Source: CAZBDV01 sp964490765 (GTDB taxonomy: Bacteria; Cloacimonadota; Cloacimonadia; Cloacimonadales; JAJBBL01). Taken from it: 14,852 bases of DNA. The DNA lies in assembly GCA_964490765.1 (NCBI GenBank), contig CAZBDV010000045.1, positions 1 through 14,852 of the forward strand, written 5' to 3'. Below, in pieces: positions 7,260 through 14,131 of the stretch. A program made the translations under genes and the position numbers. Under the pieces are notes generated by a model. That model was not told the origin of the DNA and searched no databases. It saw only the letters and a list, made by a program, of their open reading frames with translations. Position 1 is the stretch's first letter, and every line of letters begins with the position of its first letter.

Positions 7260-7481
7260 GTGGAGAGAATAAAGTGTGTTATCCCCTTACTGCTCATGGC
7301 TTTGGGAGCGATGTTTCTCTGGAGGGAATTGCTCTACTTCAGGGCGGATAAGCCGTCTATATGGGTTTTCCCGTTCATTATGGGCGGTGTCTTCATAGCC
7401 GGTTATATTGTTTATCTGTTTTTGTCCGGTGATGAAAAAATCCGGAAGATCAGAGATAAGATAAAGGATTTCTTCAAGTAG
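7260..7481 (+). CDS. Small two-helix membrane protein, 5' end uncertain
   Basis: This is the only plus-strand gene I support. It has 73 codons if started at GTG 7260, with hydrophobic segments at about residues 6-22 (VIPLLLMALGAMFLWRE) and 35-56, and a basic amphipathic C-terminus (EKIRKIRDKIKDFFK). No good ribosome site precedes the GTG. The frame is open upstream into the transposase remnant, so the IS may have replaced its original 5' end; alternatively it starts inside at an ATG. Stop TAG. The overall look is that of many small uncharacterised inner-membrane proteins, and no family is recognised. It converges with the minus-strand gene ending at 7599. Confidence 0.5.
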   Translation: MERIKCVIPLLLMALGAMFLWRELLYFRADKPSIWVFPFIMGGVFIAGYIVYLFLSGDEKIRKIRDKIKDFFK

Positions 7482-7509
7482 TTATTCAGCCTGCCTTGTC
7501 TCGATATAC

Positions 7510-7527
7510 TGCAGTTATTAAACTGCA
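7510..7527. terminator. Hairpin between convergent genes
   Basis: TGCAGTT - ATTA - AACTGCA is a perfect 7-bp stem with a 4-nt loop, 28 bp after the plus-strand stop and 72 bp from the minus-strand stop at 7599. The position suits a bidirectional terminator, but neither side has a proper T-run, so a Rho-independent terminator is not proven. Confidence 0.35.
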
Positions 7528-7598
7528 AATCACCAATTTAATTATACATTTATTCTGCTTATCTACATAGCCCGATCAAGTAAACACAGGTAAACAAA

Positions 7599-8369
7599 TC
7601 AATCAATGATATTCCATGTTATATCTCCATGTTCGGACCAGATATAACTTGGCATCTCTCTTATTGGTTTTAGTTTGGATATGTCCTCACTGCCTCTTAG
7701 ATTTGGAAACAATTCGTAAACCCTTTCATCTCCGGACGCTCTTTGCAAGCATCCATCCGTTATGAAACATTCACATTCGAGTTTCTGCAAGACATTAAGT
7801 AACCAAGAGCCCGTTGAATATCCTCCACCACCACATCCTCCTCCATAACGAACATGAATAATATGGCTTATAGGACAATTATTAGGAATAATTACGTCTG
7901 AACAGAACGAAGCATTCTCAACAAAAGCATACACAACGGGTACTATAAATGTTCCCAAAACAGAGCTATTAACTTCAGCTTTAATGAATACTACGTGGTT
8001 TGTTGCTACAGAGCCTTCAGGAAAAAAAACAATTTTTTCATCTAGCGGTAGTTTAAGCTCCGGCAATTTTTCGATTTCCTTTAATCTGATACACGTTCTT
8101 CTGTCTGAATAAACAGTATGTGAATCCAGAAAGGACGATGTTTCCCAGGGAAAATAGTCAGTATGCAAGAATATATTGGGGGGGAATGGTTCCAGTCCAT
8201 CTGAAGGATTATGATTATAGTAACGACTGTTAAGGTATAATAAATCTCTGAAATCCTCTCCGGCAGAAGGATACCATGATATCCTCGGTTCACCTTCAAA
8301 ATTATTCAACCATTCTATGAATGATCCGTTCTTTGTCCCATTTAACTTAAGTAAGAGCTTTTTCGTCAT
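7599..8369 (-). CDS. Uncharacterised WYPSAG / Gly-rich-motif protein
   Basis: A 256-aa soluble protein. It has a conserved-looking N-terminal block (RISWYPSAGEDFRDLLYL), which I associate with an uncharacterised bacterial family, possibly DUF7663. It also has a striking Gly-rich segment, RYGGGCGGGGYSTGSWLLNV, near the C-terminal third, followed by CECFITDGC. No catalytic fold can be assigned with confidence. The start is ATG 8369 with AAAGGAGGT about 8 nt upstream, a near-perfect site; an earlier in-frame ATG at 8408 lies inside the upstream gene and is not needed. The stop is TGA. It follows the 70-aa gene by 4 bp, so the two are almost certainly one transcription unit. Confidence 0.8.
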   Translation of the reverse strand: MTKKLLLKLNGTKNGSFIEWLNNFEGEPRISWYPSAGEDFRDLLYLNSRYYNHNPSDGLEPFPPNIFLHTDYFPWETSSFLDSHTVYSDRRTCIRLKEIEKLPELKLPLDEKIVFFPEGSVATNHVVFIKAEVNSSVLGTFIVPVVYAFVENASFCSDVIIPNNCPISHIIHVRYGGGCGGGGYSTGSWLLNVLQKLECECFITDGCLQRASGDERVYELFPNLRGSEDISKLKPIREMPSYIWSEHGDITWNIID

Positions 8370-8373
8370 AATT

Positions 8374-8586
8374 TTAACCTCCTTTCTCTGTTTTTTCGGC
8401 CTTAACATTCCATATACTTTCTCTATAATATATTTTTTTGTTTTTTAATTCTTCAAAGATATTCCAACTCTCTTCCATGTTAAGTTCATCAACAAAAGCA
8501 TGAATCTCCTTTCTAGCCGTTAGGCTTGAAATAATTATTCCATCCTCTATATATGATAAAAGCGAATCTGCTTTTTCTACCTTCAT
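8374..8586 (-). CDS. Orphan 70-aa protein paired with the WYPSAG gene
   Basis: A small, mostly helical, charged protein (MKVEKADSLLSYIEDG at the N-terminus, AEKTEKGG at the end) with no membrane helix or known motif. Its stop is 4 bp before the start of the WYPSAG-motif gene, whose ribosome site lies in its last codons, so the two are probably coupled. Its own start is odd. GGAGG sits only 1 nt from ATG 8586, and a four-codon frame ATG ATG GAG GAA ends in a TGA that overlaps that ATG. Start efficiency is therefore uncertain. The size and tight pairing resemble small-partner/effector pairs such as toxin-antitoxin modules, but no such family is recognised. Confidence 0.6.
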   Translation of the reverse strand: MKVEKADSLLSYIEDGIIISSLTARKEIHAFVDELNMEESWNIFEELKNKKIYYRESIWNVKAEKTEKGG

Positions 8587-8666
8587 TCCTCCATCATTAG
8601 TGCGGACAAAACATTTAATTCTCTGTCATCACATCCGTTTAATTAGTCCATTTCAACATATTATAA

Positions 8667-8885
8667 TCATCGCCGGTAAAAGGGATCTTTGATTATCTTA
8701 TCCACTTCTCGCTGTTCTCTCTGTTTTTTCATCTTTTCTTTTATCTTCTTCTGCTTCTCTTGTTCCTTTTTCCGCTTCTCTTCCCTCTCTCTCCTCAGAG
8801 CATCTCTTCTTAACTTTTCCTTTTTTTGGGATTCTTCGGTCTCCTTTCGTCGTTTCTCCCAATAGTTGAATTCATCTTTATTCAT
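8667..8885 (-). CDS. Highly charged 72-aa coiled-coil-like protein
   Basis: Nearly the whole protein is Lys, Arg, Glu and Gln (for example EKRKKEQEKQKKIKEKMKKQ). The pattern suits one long single helix or coiled coil. It starts with MNKDEFNYWEKRRKE and ends with DKIIKDPFYRR, and these non-repetitive ends are the best hint that it is a real protein. ATG 8885 follows GAGGT with 5 nt spacing. Stop TGA. Homology searches will be confounded by the low complexity. It lies between two orphan genes on the same strand. A nucleic-acid-binding or tethering role would be a guess. Confidence 0.6.
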   Translation of the reverse strand: MNKDEFNYWEKRRKETEESQKKEKLRRDALRREREEKRKKEQEKQKKIKEKMKKQREQREVDKIIKDPFYRR

Positions 8886-8996
8886 TGCTTACCTCGCTAC
8901 AATTTACTGATTTTGTAATCGGCCTATCTGATATTTTCCTTTCCCATTATCTCTTTGACGTTCTCTATGAGGTTTTTTCATCGGGACTTCGAAAAA

Positions 8997-9371
8997 CTAT
9001 TTTTTTTTGTTTCGAATTCTCTTCCAACCTTCAGCAAGTAGTGTCTCGTCATTTCTCTCATAGATGTAGATTTTTTCAGGTGTCGAATAGAAAATGTAGG
9101 TCGACTCATCGCACAATTGCCTGAACCTTATCCTTGACCTTCTCTGAAAATCATCGCTTGTCTTACCCGGTATTACTGAATAGAAACAATCGAAAACGAA
9201 AAAACTGAGACGATTTTCCCATGAGCTGTATATTGCGGTATCATCGTTATCGTCGATGGAGCAGGGGTCTCTATAAGTAAGATACTTATTGATCAACTCC
9301 CACATTTTTAGCTTGGTTATGCGATGAGCTATTGATTCGGGATTATTTATCCTATGATATCTACTCTTCAT
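8997..9371 (-). CDS. Orphan gene, probably the 3' part of a split frame
   Basis: A 124-aa product if started at ATG 9371 (AAGG about 5 nt upstream), or 132 aa from GTG 9395, which lacks a ribosome site. It is a hydrophilic, helix-rich, basic protein (KSRYHRINNPESIAHRITKLK ... DDFQRRSRIRFRQLC ... AEGWKRIRNKKK) with no recognised family. The same frame continues upstream through one TAG codon (9399-9401) to an ATG at 9488 with a strong ribosome site, so the intact ancestor was probably about 162 aa. After its own TAG stop the frame is again open to TAA at 8904, including a 25-codon basic stretch starting at ATG 8981. The product's function is unknown. Confidence 0.6.
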   Translation of the reverse strand: MKSRYHRINNPESIAHRITKLKMWELINKYLTYRDPCSIDDNDDTAIYSSWENRLSFFVFDCFYSVIPGKTSDDFQRRSRIRFRQLCDESTYIFYSTPEKIYIYERNDETLLAEGWKRIRNKKK

Positions 9372-9398
9372 TTTTTCCTTAGGGTCTATTTGCACCAG

Positions 9399-9488
9399 CT
9401 AACAATAAGTATGTCTATTATCAACTTTTAGATAAATCTCCAGGCGGTATAAAATAATTTGACATAGAAAATCCCGATCTTCTTTCAT
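9399..9488 (-). pseudogene. 5' segment separated by an in-frame amber codon
   Basis: ATG 9488 follows AAAGGAG with 7 nt spacing, the best ribosome site of this locus. It encodes 29 residues (starting MKEDRDFLCQIILYRLEIYL) and stops at TAG 9399-9401. Two codons later the same frame continues as the orphan gene to 8997. One base change at the TAG would restore a single 163-codon gene. This could be a recent nonsense mutation, a readthrough site, or a separate small ORF that happens to share the frame. Confidence 0.5.
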
Positions 9489-9527
9489 TATTCCACTCCT
9501 TTGATCAACTTATTTTATTTCGTTGCC

Positions 9528-9544
9528 TATCTAGGAATTAGATA
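9528..9544. terminator. Hairpin after the GIY-YIG gene
   Basis: TATCTA - GGAAT - TAGATA forms a 6-bp stem just downstream of the GIY-YIG stop codon (minus-strand direction). It is flanked by TTGCC/GGCAA, which could extend it. No T-run follows, so it is only a possible transcript end. Confidence 0.25.
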
Positions 9545-9549
9545 TATAA

Positions 9550-10368
9550 TTAAAGGCAATGATGCTTAATACGTTTATTTTCACTTACTCCTCTAATTAT
9601 TTCGAAATGTCCATTTTCGTCGAAGTTGACTATTACGTATTGCCCGAAGGTCCAATTTCCTGCATTGGATATAATGTTGTTCCAGTTTTTTAATAGAAGT
9701 GATTTAGATATCTTATCTTCTCTCCCATCGAAATAGAACTTACCATCTCTACTTTTCTGCCAACTATCTATCCGATAACTACTGACTGAAACTTTATTGG
9801 TCAATCCAACAGCATAGGCATTCTCAATATTTCTGTAAACTGAGCCAACCCTCCAATCTCCTCTTGTTGCATCATATAAGCTTTTACCTTTTTCTAATTC
9901 ATTATGAATAGGAAAAACAAAAACAGTGATTGCTTGTCCAGGATTTATAGGTTTTGCTGATAAACATTCAACATCTAACTTGTTCAAGTAAGATGAATGT
10001 TTACCCCTATTTGTGTTCAATAATTTTCTATTAGGAGAGACTCTTAAAGCATCGATGACAGCAGCTTCAACACAATCAACCTCATTGCCCAAATTGTGAG
10101 CAATAATTGCCCAATCGACACTTTTGCCTGAATGCCAGATTTCAATAATTTTATTGATTTTATCGCTATTCATGCCTCTTTTACTTTTTAAGTATGTCTC
10201 TGCTTCATTGAAATGAGAGAATAAACGATTATTTTTTCCTTTGCCAACATAGAAAATATTACCGTCTCTCGAATCTTTCAAGGCATAAACATACTGTCCC
10301 AACTGATCTATTTGTATTTTATCAAATTCTCTCTGTTTGTTACCAACTAATATATTCTTTTTTTTCAT
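9550..10368 (-). CDS. GIY-YIG nuclease-domain protein
   Basis: A 272-aa protein. The GIY-YIG fold is at residues about 23-120: QYVYALKD (the GIY strand, 26-28), FYVGKGK (the YIG strand, 40-42), the catalytic Arg in NNRLFSH (Arg48), the metal-binding Glu in DCVEAAVIDAL (Glu101) and LLNTNRG near 118. All the usual catalytic positions are present, so cleavage activity is likely. The arrangement resembles the COG3680 / LEM-3-like branch. A second domain (about 145-265, GDWRVGSVYRNIENAYAVGL then SSYRIDSW) recurs in that branch and may recognise a ligand or nucleic acid. ATG 10368 has AGGAGG 4-5 nt upstream; an ATG at 10389 lies in the predicted -10 box. Right after the start codon is a run of eight A (Lys codons), a possible slippage site. 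Stop TAA. Confidence 0.85.
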   Translation of the reverse strand: MKKKNILVGNKQREFDKIQIDQLGQYVYALKDSRDGNIFYVGKGKNNRLFSHFNEAETYLKSKRGMNSDKINKIIEIWHSGKSVDWAIIAHNLGNEVDCVEAAVIDALRVSPNRKLLNTNRGKHSSYLNKLDVECLSAKPINPGQAITVFVFPIHNELEKGKSLYDATRGDWRVGSVYRNIENAYAVGLTNKVSVSSYRIDSWQKSRDGKFYFDGREDKISKSLLLKNWNNIISNAGNWTFGQYVIVNFDENGHFEIIRGVSENKRIKHHCL

Positions 10369-10387
10369 ATTGCCTCCTATTTTTACC

Positions 10388-10415
10388 ATTATTTATGGTC
10401 ATTAATATCTGACAA
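10388..10415 (-). promoter_or_regulatory. Promoter of the GIY-YIG gene
   Basis: On the minus strand TTGTCA (10410-10415, five of six to TTGACA) and AATAAT (10388-10393, five of six to TATAAT) are 16 bp apart. The expected transcript start near 10381 lies just upstream of the AGGAGG site, giving a very short leader. The inverted repeat ACCAT - 5 nt - ATGGT (10385-10399) overlaps the -10 box and could be an operator. This suggests the nuclease is transcribed separately from the Sel1 gene upstream. Confidence 0.45.
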
Positions 10416-10525
10416 CCTTTAAATATCAGGAAACTGCTATGAAAATTTTAAGCGAGTATATGAACATAGAATTTCTCGGCTTGATAACTTATCTGTTAAG
10501 GCTTTTATCAATGAGTCTACATCTA

Positions 10526-11326
10526 TTATTTGAGCGGCCAGTCAACGTAATCATCATCTAATATAAGATTCATCAGGTCAAAAGTAACCGGAAATGACAA
10601 TCTTTCTCTTCCTCTTCCTCTTCCTAGTTCCTCTTTTCTCTTTCCGTTTTCTATGTCATAGAACATTTCATGAGCTTCTATCTCAGCCCTTTTCCACATA
10701 TGCTTCAACTCTTTAATCGGATCGGTTTCCTCTTCAATATCGGAATCAACCAAATCAGTTGTTTCAACTACACTCTTTCCTCGTTCATCCGGATACGACC
10801 TGTTGATATCTCCGATCAGAAGAGAGGATAAATCACTGAATTTATGATATTCATAATCATTCTTATCTGTCCCTATTCCCCATCTATAGCAGATGGCAAG
10901 CATCCAGGCAGCCTCGGCATTACCCTGATTAGTTGCCAGTCTAAACCATTTCAGAGCTTTAACAGGATTCTTTTCGGTTCCTTCCCCCTTAAGGTGACAT
11001 CTGCCCAAGTAATACTGACCCTGATGATCTCCATTTTCTGCAGAGACTTTGAAATATCTGAGAGCCTTGGTAAAATCTTTGAGAATACCATATCCTTCAT
11101 AAAAGCAGTAACCTAACCAGAAGCACGACTCTGGGTGGTTTTGGATCGCAGCGGTTTCAAACCAACTTATCGCTTTCTGAAGATCCTGTTTCATACCGAT
11201 ACCTTCAAAATGACAGAATCCCAGAAGATGCTGCATTTCTGAATCTCCACTTTCAGCCATCTGGATTAACTCGTCGTAGAAATATTCAGTCATAATACCT
11301 ATTTTTTTTAAATATCTGAAATCCAT
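10526..11326 (-). CDS. Sel1-repeat (SLR/TPR-like) protein
   Basis: A 266-aa protein. Four Sel1 repeats are readable at about residues 27-62, 63-98, 99-134 and 135-160, each with the pattern LG-x-CxxxGxG-x-KAxxWFxxAA (for example YYLGRCHLKGEGTEKNPVKALKWFRLA). Such repeats form a helical scaffold for protein-protein contacts. A non-repeat C-terminal part follows, with an acidic stretch (DSDIEEETDPIKE) and a short Gly-Arg run (GRGRGRE) encoded by a threefold GGAAGA hexamer near 10605-10625. No signal peptide, so it is probably cytoplasmic. ATG 11326 follows AAAGGAGG with 5-6 nt spacing. The stop is TAA. It begins 11 bp after the NusG-paralogue stop, so the two are one operon, and the protein may be an adaptor for that factor or for the AAA+ ATPase. 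Confidence 0.85.
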   Translation of the reverse strand: MDFRYLKKIGIMTEYFYDELIQMAESGDSEMQHLLGFCHFEGIGMKQDLQKAISWFETAAIQNHPESCFWLGYCFYEGYGILKDFTKALRYFKVSAENGDHQGQYYLGRCHLKGEGTEKNPVKALKWFRLATNQGNAEAAWMLAICYRWGIGTDKNDYEYHKFSDLSSLLIGDINRSYPDERGKSVVETTDLVDSDIEEETDPIKELKHMWKRAEIEAHEMFYDIENGKRKEELGRGRGRERLSFPVTFDLMNLILDDDYVDWPLK

Positions 11327-11337
11327 CTTATCCTCCT

Positions 11338-12084
11338 TTAACTATATTTTTCAACTTCATCCGTGCTGAGCTCGACAGGGATAACTCTACCGAAGATCGC
11401 TACATTGACCGTTAATGTACTCTCGGCATTATTTACCTTATCAACTATACCATCAAAATCTTTGAATGGACTGGAGATAATCTTTACTGAATCTCCCTTG
11501 ATAAATTGAGCATTTCTTTCTCCAGCACCTCTAATCACTGAGATACCTAGAAGCCTGTTGACTTCATCTTGAGTAAGAGCTTGAGGTTTTAATCTGATAC
11601 TAGGTTTTATTTTTTTAGGTTTTTTCTTGATGTTTTGTTGCCGGATAGTTTTTTTCCGGAGCTTTTTTGGCGTTTCAGGCTGTTTTTTGATAACTTTCTT
11701 GGTAACAGGCACTTTATCATTATCATTTTTTACTGCCGGTTTCTTCTTCCTGGGCTTAGCCGGATGTTTAATCGCTGTCAGAATACTTATCACTCCGGGA
11801 AGTTGTCCGATTATTTGATGCAATTCAAATGATAAATCTGCTTGCAGAAAGATATATCCGGGGAACAGACTTTTCTCTCTTTCGATTATCTTTCCGTCTC
11901 GATAATAGGAACTCTTTTGAGTTTTCATAAACACGTTGTCAATTTTATCTTGAAAAGGGGTACCCTCAATATTTTTTTTTATCAGTTGGATGATCCTCTT
12001 CTCTGATCCTGGCTTGACAGATATGGTATAGATATCTCTCATCCTGTTGTACTCATGAATTTTATCAACATCATTGTTTTTCAC
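11338..12084 (-). CDS. NusG-family transcription factor paralogue with Lys-rich linker
   Basis: A 248-aa protein with both NusG domains. The N-terminal NGN domain (about 18-103: DIYTISVKPGSEKR ... SLFPGYIFLQADL ... LPGVISIL) binds the RNA polymerase clamp. The C-terminal KOW domain (about 195-242: FIKGDSVKIISSPFKDFDG ... NVAIFGRVIPVEL) has the typical NusG fold pattern. Between them, in place of the usual short linker, is an insert of about 60 residues of which about a third are Lys (PRKKKPAVK ... NIKKKPKKIKP). It is not in a secE-nusG-rplK context, so it is a specialised paralogue like RfaH, LoaP or UpxY rather than the housekeeping gene. I chose GTG 12084 because GGAGGTG lies 4-5 nt upstream; that site lies downstream of the ATG at 12096, which has none of its own. 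Stop TAA. Confidence 0.88.
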   Translation of the reverse strand: MKNNDVDKIHEYNRMRDIYTISVKPGSEKRIIQLIKKNIEGTPFQDKIDNVFMKTQKSSYYRDGKIIEREKSLFPGYIFLQADLSFELHQIIGQLPGVISILTAIKHPAKPRKKKPAVKNDNDKVPVTKKVIKKQPETPKKLRKKTIRQQNIKKKPKKIKPSIRLKPQALTQDEVNRLLGISVIRGAGERNAQFIKGDSVKIISSPFKDFDGIVDKVNNAESTLTVNVAIFGRVIPVELSTDEVEKYS

Positions 12085-12117
12085 TTCACCTCCCATAGTC
12101 GATAAGGTTTTAATCGT

Positions 12118-12146
12118 AGTATAATTAAACTGTATCTTAATTTAAA
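12118..12146 (-). promoter_or_regulatory. Possible promoter of the NusG-paralogue gene
   Basis: TATACT (12118-12123, minus strand) and TTTAAA (12141-12146), 17 bp apart, form a moderate sigma70-type promoter. It would start transcripts near 12111, about 27 nt before the chosen GTG. The 172-bp gap after the AAA+ gene also holds a GC-richer block (about 12165-12235) of unknown role. The NusG and Sel1 genes may thus be transcribed both from here and by read-through from the ATPase gene. Confidence 0.35.
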
Positions 12147-12256
12147 TAATTGGCTTAAAAAAGAGGGTAGATTCAGGAGCCATGTCGTCAGTAATCCGGC
12201 AGAACTCCGAAAAGTATTGAAGAACGAGAACAGAGCAAGACTCATATCAGGATATT

Positions 12257-14131
12257 TTAAAAACCAATGCTTTTTTTATCATTTACTTTTTCTTTCTGCC
12301 AGGGCAGTTCAAGATCAGAGTATCTTATCAGATCTTCCATGGTCAGCTCTCTCTTCTTCCCTTTGCGGACAATAGCTTCTGTACAGGCATTTTGTATGAC
12401 CAAAGATATCTGTCCTCCAGTGAACTCATAATGTTTGGCAAGATAATTAATATCAATGTTCTGATATCCGGGTATATTTGGTGAAAGATGAAGAGCCCAG
12501 AGTTGCCGGCGACATTCATAATCGGGTAGATTGAATCTCATCTTGAGGTTAAATCTCCTGAAATAAGCTTCGTCAATCATCTGATCCATATTGGTCGTGA
12601 GAATAAGAATACCTGCAAAGTTTTCCATCTCTTGAAGAATTATGTTCTGGATCTTATTCTCAACCTTGCTTGTATATGAAGCTTTCTTCTCTCTGGAGTA
12701 GATTAACTGATCAGCTTCATTGATCAGAAAGACAGGAGGATTTTGCATCTCGACCGACATTTTGCTCATCATCCGAAAGGCTTTCTTAACCAGTTTCTCA
12801 GATTCTCCATAATAGCAATCATGAAGTTTAGTGCAGTCTATAGATATTATATCTTTGGATAGTTCATTAGCAACAGCACAAGCAGCATAGGTCTTTCCTG
12901 TTCCGGGATAACCGTAAAAGAGGCCAATGAAACCCTTATGTCTCTCAGAATTACCGGTCACCTTAGCTCCGAAACCCCAATCAGTCAAGTCAAAGTGTTG
13001 AGGGTTTTTGTTTTTCATTACAAAGGTCTCTAAAAGGGTTTTATCTTCTTCAGGTAGTATAAGGTTATCTATTCTCTGCTCCGTTTTAATGACCTCAAAG
13101 GCTTTAACTTTTTTCAGATAAACTGTGAGTTTCGTTGAATCTGGCTGCTCCTCTTCTTTCTGTTTACTTAACTGTTTTACAAAATCTAACTTCAATCTGA
13201 GAACAACTTCGTCATCAAACATATTTCTTTCTGTCTCTTCTAATACCTCTTCCTTGAACAGCCTCGAATCCTTTTCGAAGATACTGCTGTTTTTCTGATA
13301 CTCCTCAGTATCTCTGCTTATGATTTTAAGAATAGCTTCTGACGAAATATCATCACCTTTGCATACCTGAAGATAGATGATTAAGAGAATGATGTGTATT
13401 TCGGTTTCATTGAAAGAATACTTTTTTATTACTCCGTTGATATTGAGTCTGTTTTTGTTATGAGAGAGTTTCTTGATTATTGGCTCGAGAGTCTGATAAA
13501 ATAGATCAGAATTTACATCATCCGGATAGAGATCAGAAGCCTGTTCAAATTCTTCATGAGTACTGTAGAGGTAATCTAAACTCCTATGTAGATCATAGAG
13601 GAATTCTTTATCGTTATTCCAGCCAAGAGCCAGTCTTTTTTCGATGACGCTTTTCAGATCTCTATCAAGTATCTTCATCATCAGTTCGGAAGAAAGATGG
13701 TAATCACAAGTCAGCATGTTGATGGGGCTCAGCTTGGAAGCCTTACTTCTGCGGGTTTCTAATCGCAAGATCTTACGCTCAAGTAGACTTTCAAAGAAAT
13801 CTAGACATTTGTTGGTTTCGAGAATATTAAATTTGATTCTGGAACAGATGTCTCTTAGAGTGATCCCTGGCTTGTAATTCTCTAGAAAATCCCGCCACAA
13901 AAAGGCTATGACCATTACATCTTTGGGTTTTAATTTGTATTTTTTGAATTGAGGTAAACTGATGAATGAGGATATAGCTTTTTCTTTTGAGATAACGCTT
14001 TGGGATTTATTTATCGGCTTACCGAAATCTTTCGTAATTCTAACTCTTACTTTCTTTTTTCCTACATCTTCAAAAGATTTGACAATAATTCCTAGAATAT
14101 CAGTAGGATTCTTGAAAGATTTTTGTTTCAT
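12257..14131 (-). CDS. AAA+ ATPase with long N-terminal region and NEAD Walker B
   Basis: A 624-aa protein. The C-terminal third is a classic-clade AAA module: Walker A GYPGTGKT (407-414), pore-loop-like CYYGESEKLVKKAF (about 440), Walker B VFLINEAD (Asn471, Glu472), sensor 1 LILTTNMD (Asn514) and an arginine-finger region AYFRRF (Arg525-526). The usual Walker B Asp is Asn here. The catalytic Glu is kept, and I believe some bacterial AAA proteins share this, but Mg2+ handling may differ. The N-terminal 370 residues match no family I know. They include a stretch about 65-115 (KPKDVMVIAFLWRDFLENY then LRDICSRIKFNILETNKCLDF) that looks like a winged helix. No protease domain or membrane helix is present, so it is likely a soluble remodelling or unfolding ATPase. 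ATG 14131 follows AGGAGG by about 6 nt. Stop TAA. Confidence 0.88.
   Translation of the reverse strand: MKQKSFKNPTDILGIIVKSFEDVGKKKVRVRITKDFGKPINKSQSVISKEKAISSFISLPQFKKYKLKPKDVMVIAFLWRDFLENYKPGITLRDICSRIKFNILETNKCLDFFESLLERKILRLETRRSKASKLSPINMLTCDYHLSSELMMKILDRDLKSVIEKRLALGWNNDKEFLYDLHRSLDYLYSTHEEFEQASDLYPDDVNSDLFYQTLEPIIKKLSHNKNRLNINGVIKKYSFNETEIHIILLIIYLQVCKGDDISSEAILKIISRDTEEYQKNSSIFEKDSRLFKEEVLEETERNMFDDEVVLRLKLDFVKQLSKQKEEEQPDSTKLTVYLKKVKAFEVIKTEQRIDNLILPEEDKTLLETFVMKNKNPQHFDLTDWGFGAKVTGNSERHKGFIGLFYGYPGTGKTYAACAVANELSKDIISIDCTKLHDCYYGESEKLVKKAFRMMSKMSVEMQNPPVFLINEADQLIYSREKKASYTSKVENKIQNIILQEMENFAGILILTTNMDQMIDEAYFRRFNLKMRFNLPDYECRRQLWALHLSPNIPGYQNIDINYLAKHYEFTGGQISLVIQNACTEAIVRKGKKRELTMEDLIRYSDLELPWQKEKVNDKKSIGF

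Noticed and set aside
8904..8981. 25-codon basic ORF (starting MKKPHRERQRDNGKGKYQIG) ending 18 bp before the charged 72-aa gene.
   Set aside because: Only a weak GAAG precedes the ATG, and low stop density in a lysine-rich frame can arise by chance. It is mentioned in the split-frame finding.
6862..9401. In-frame TAG codons in the transposase and in the orphan gene, as a sign of amber recoding.
   Set aside because: The transglutaminase-like and potassium transporter genes end normally at TAG, and the transposase also has an internal TAA, so ordinary decay explains it better.
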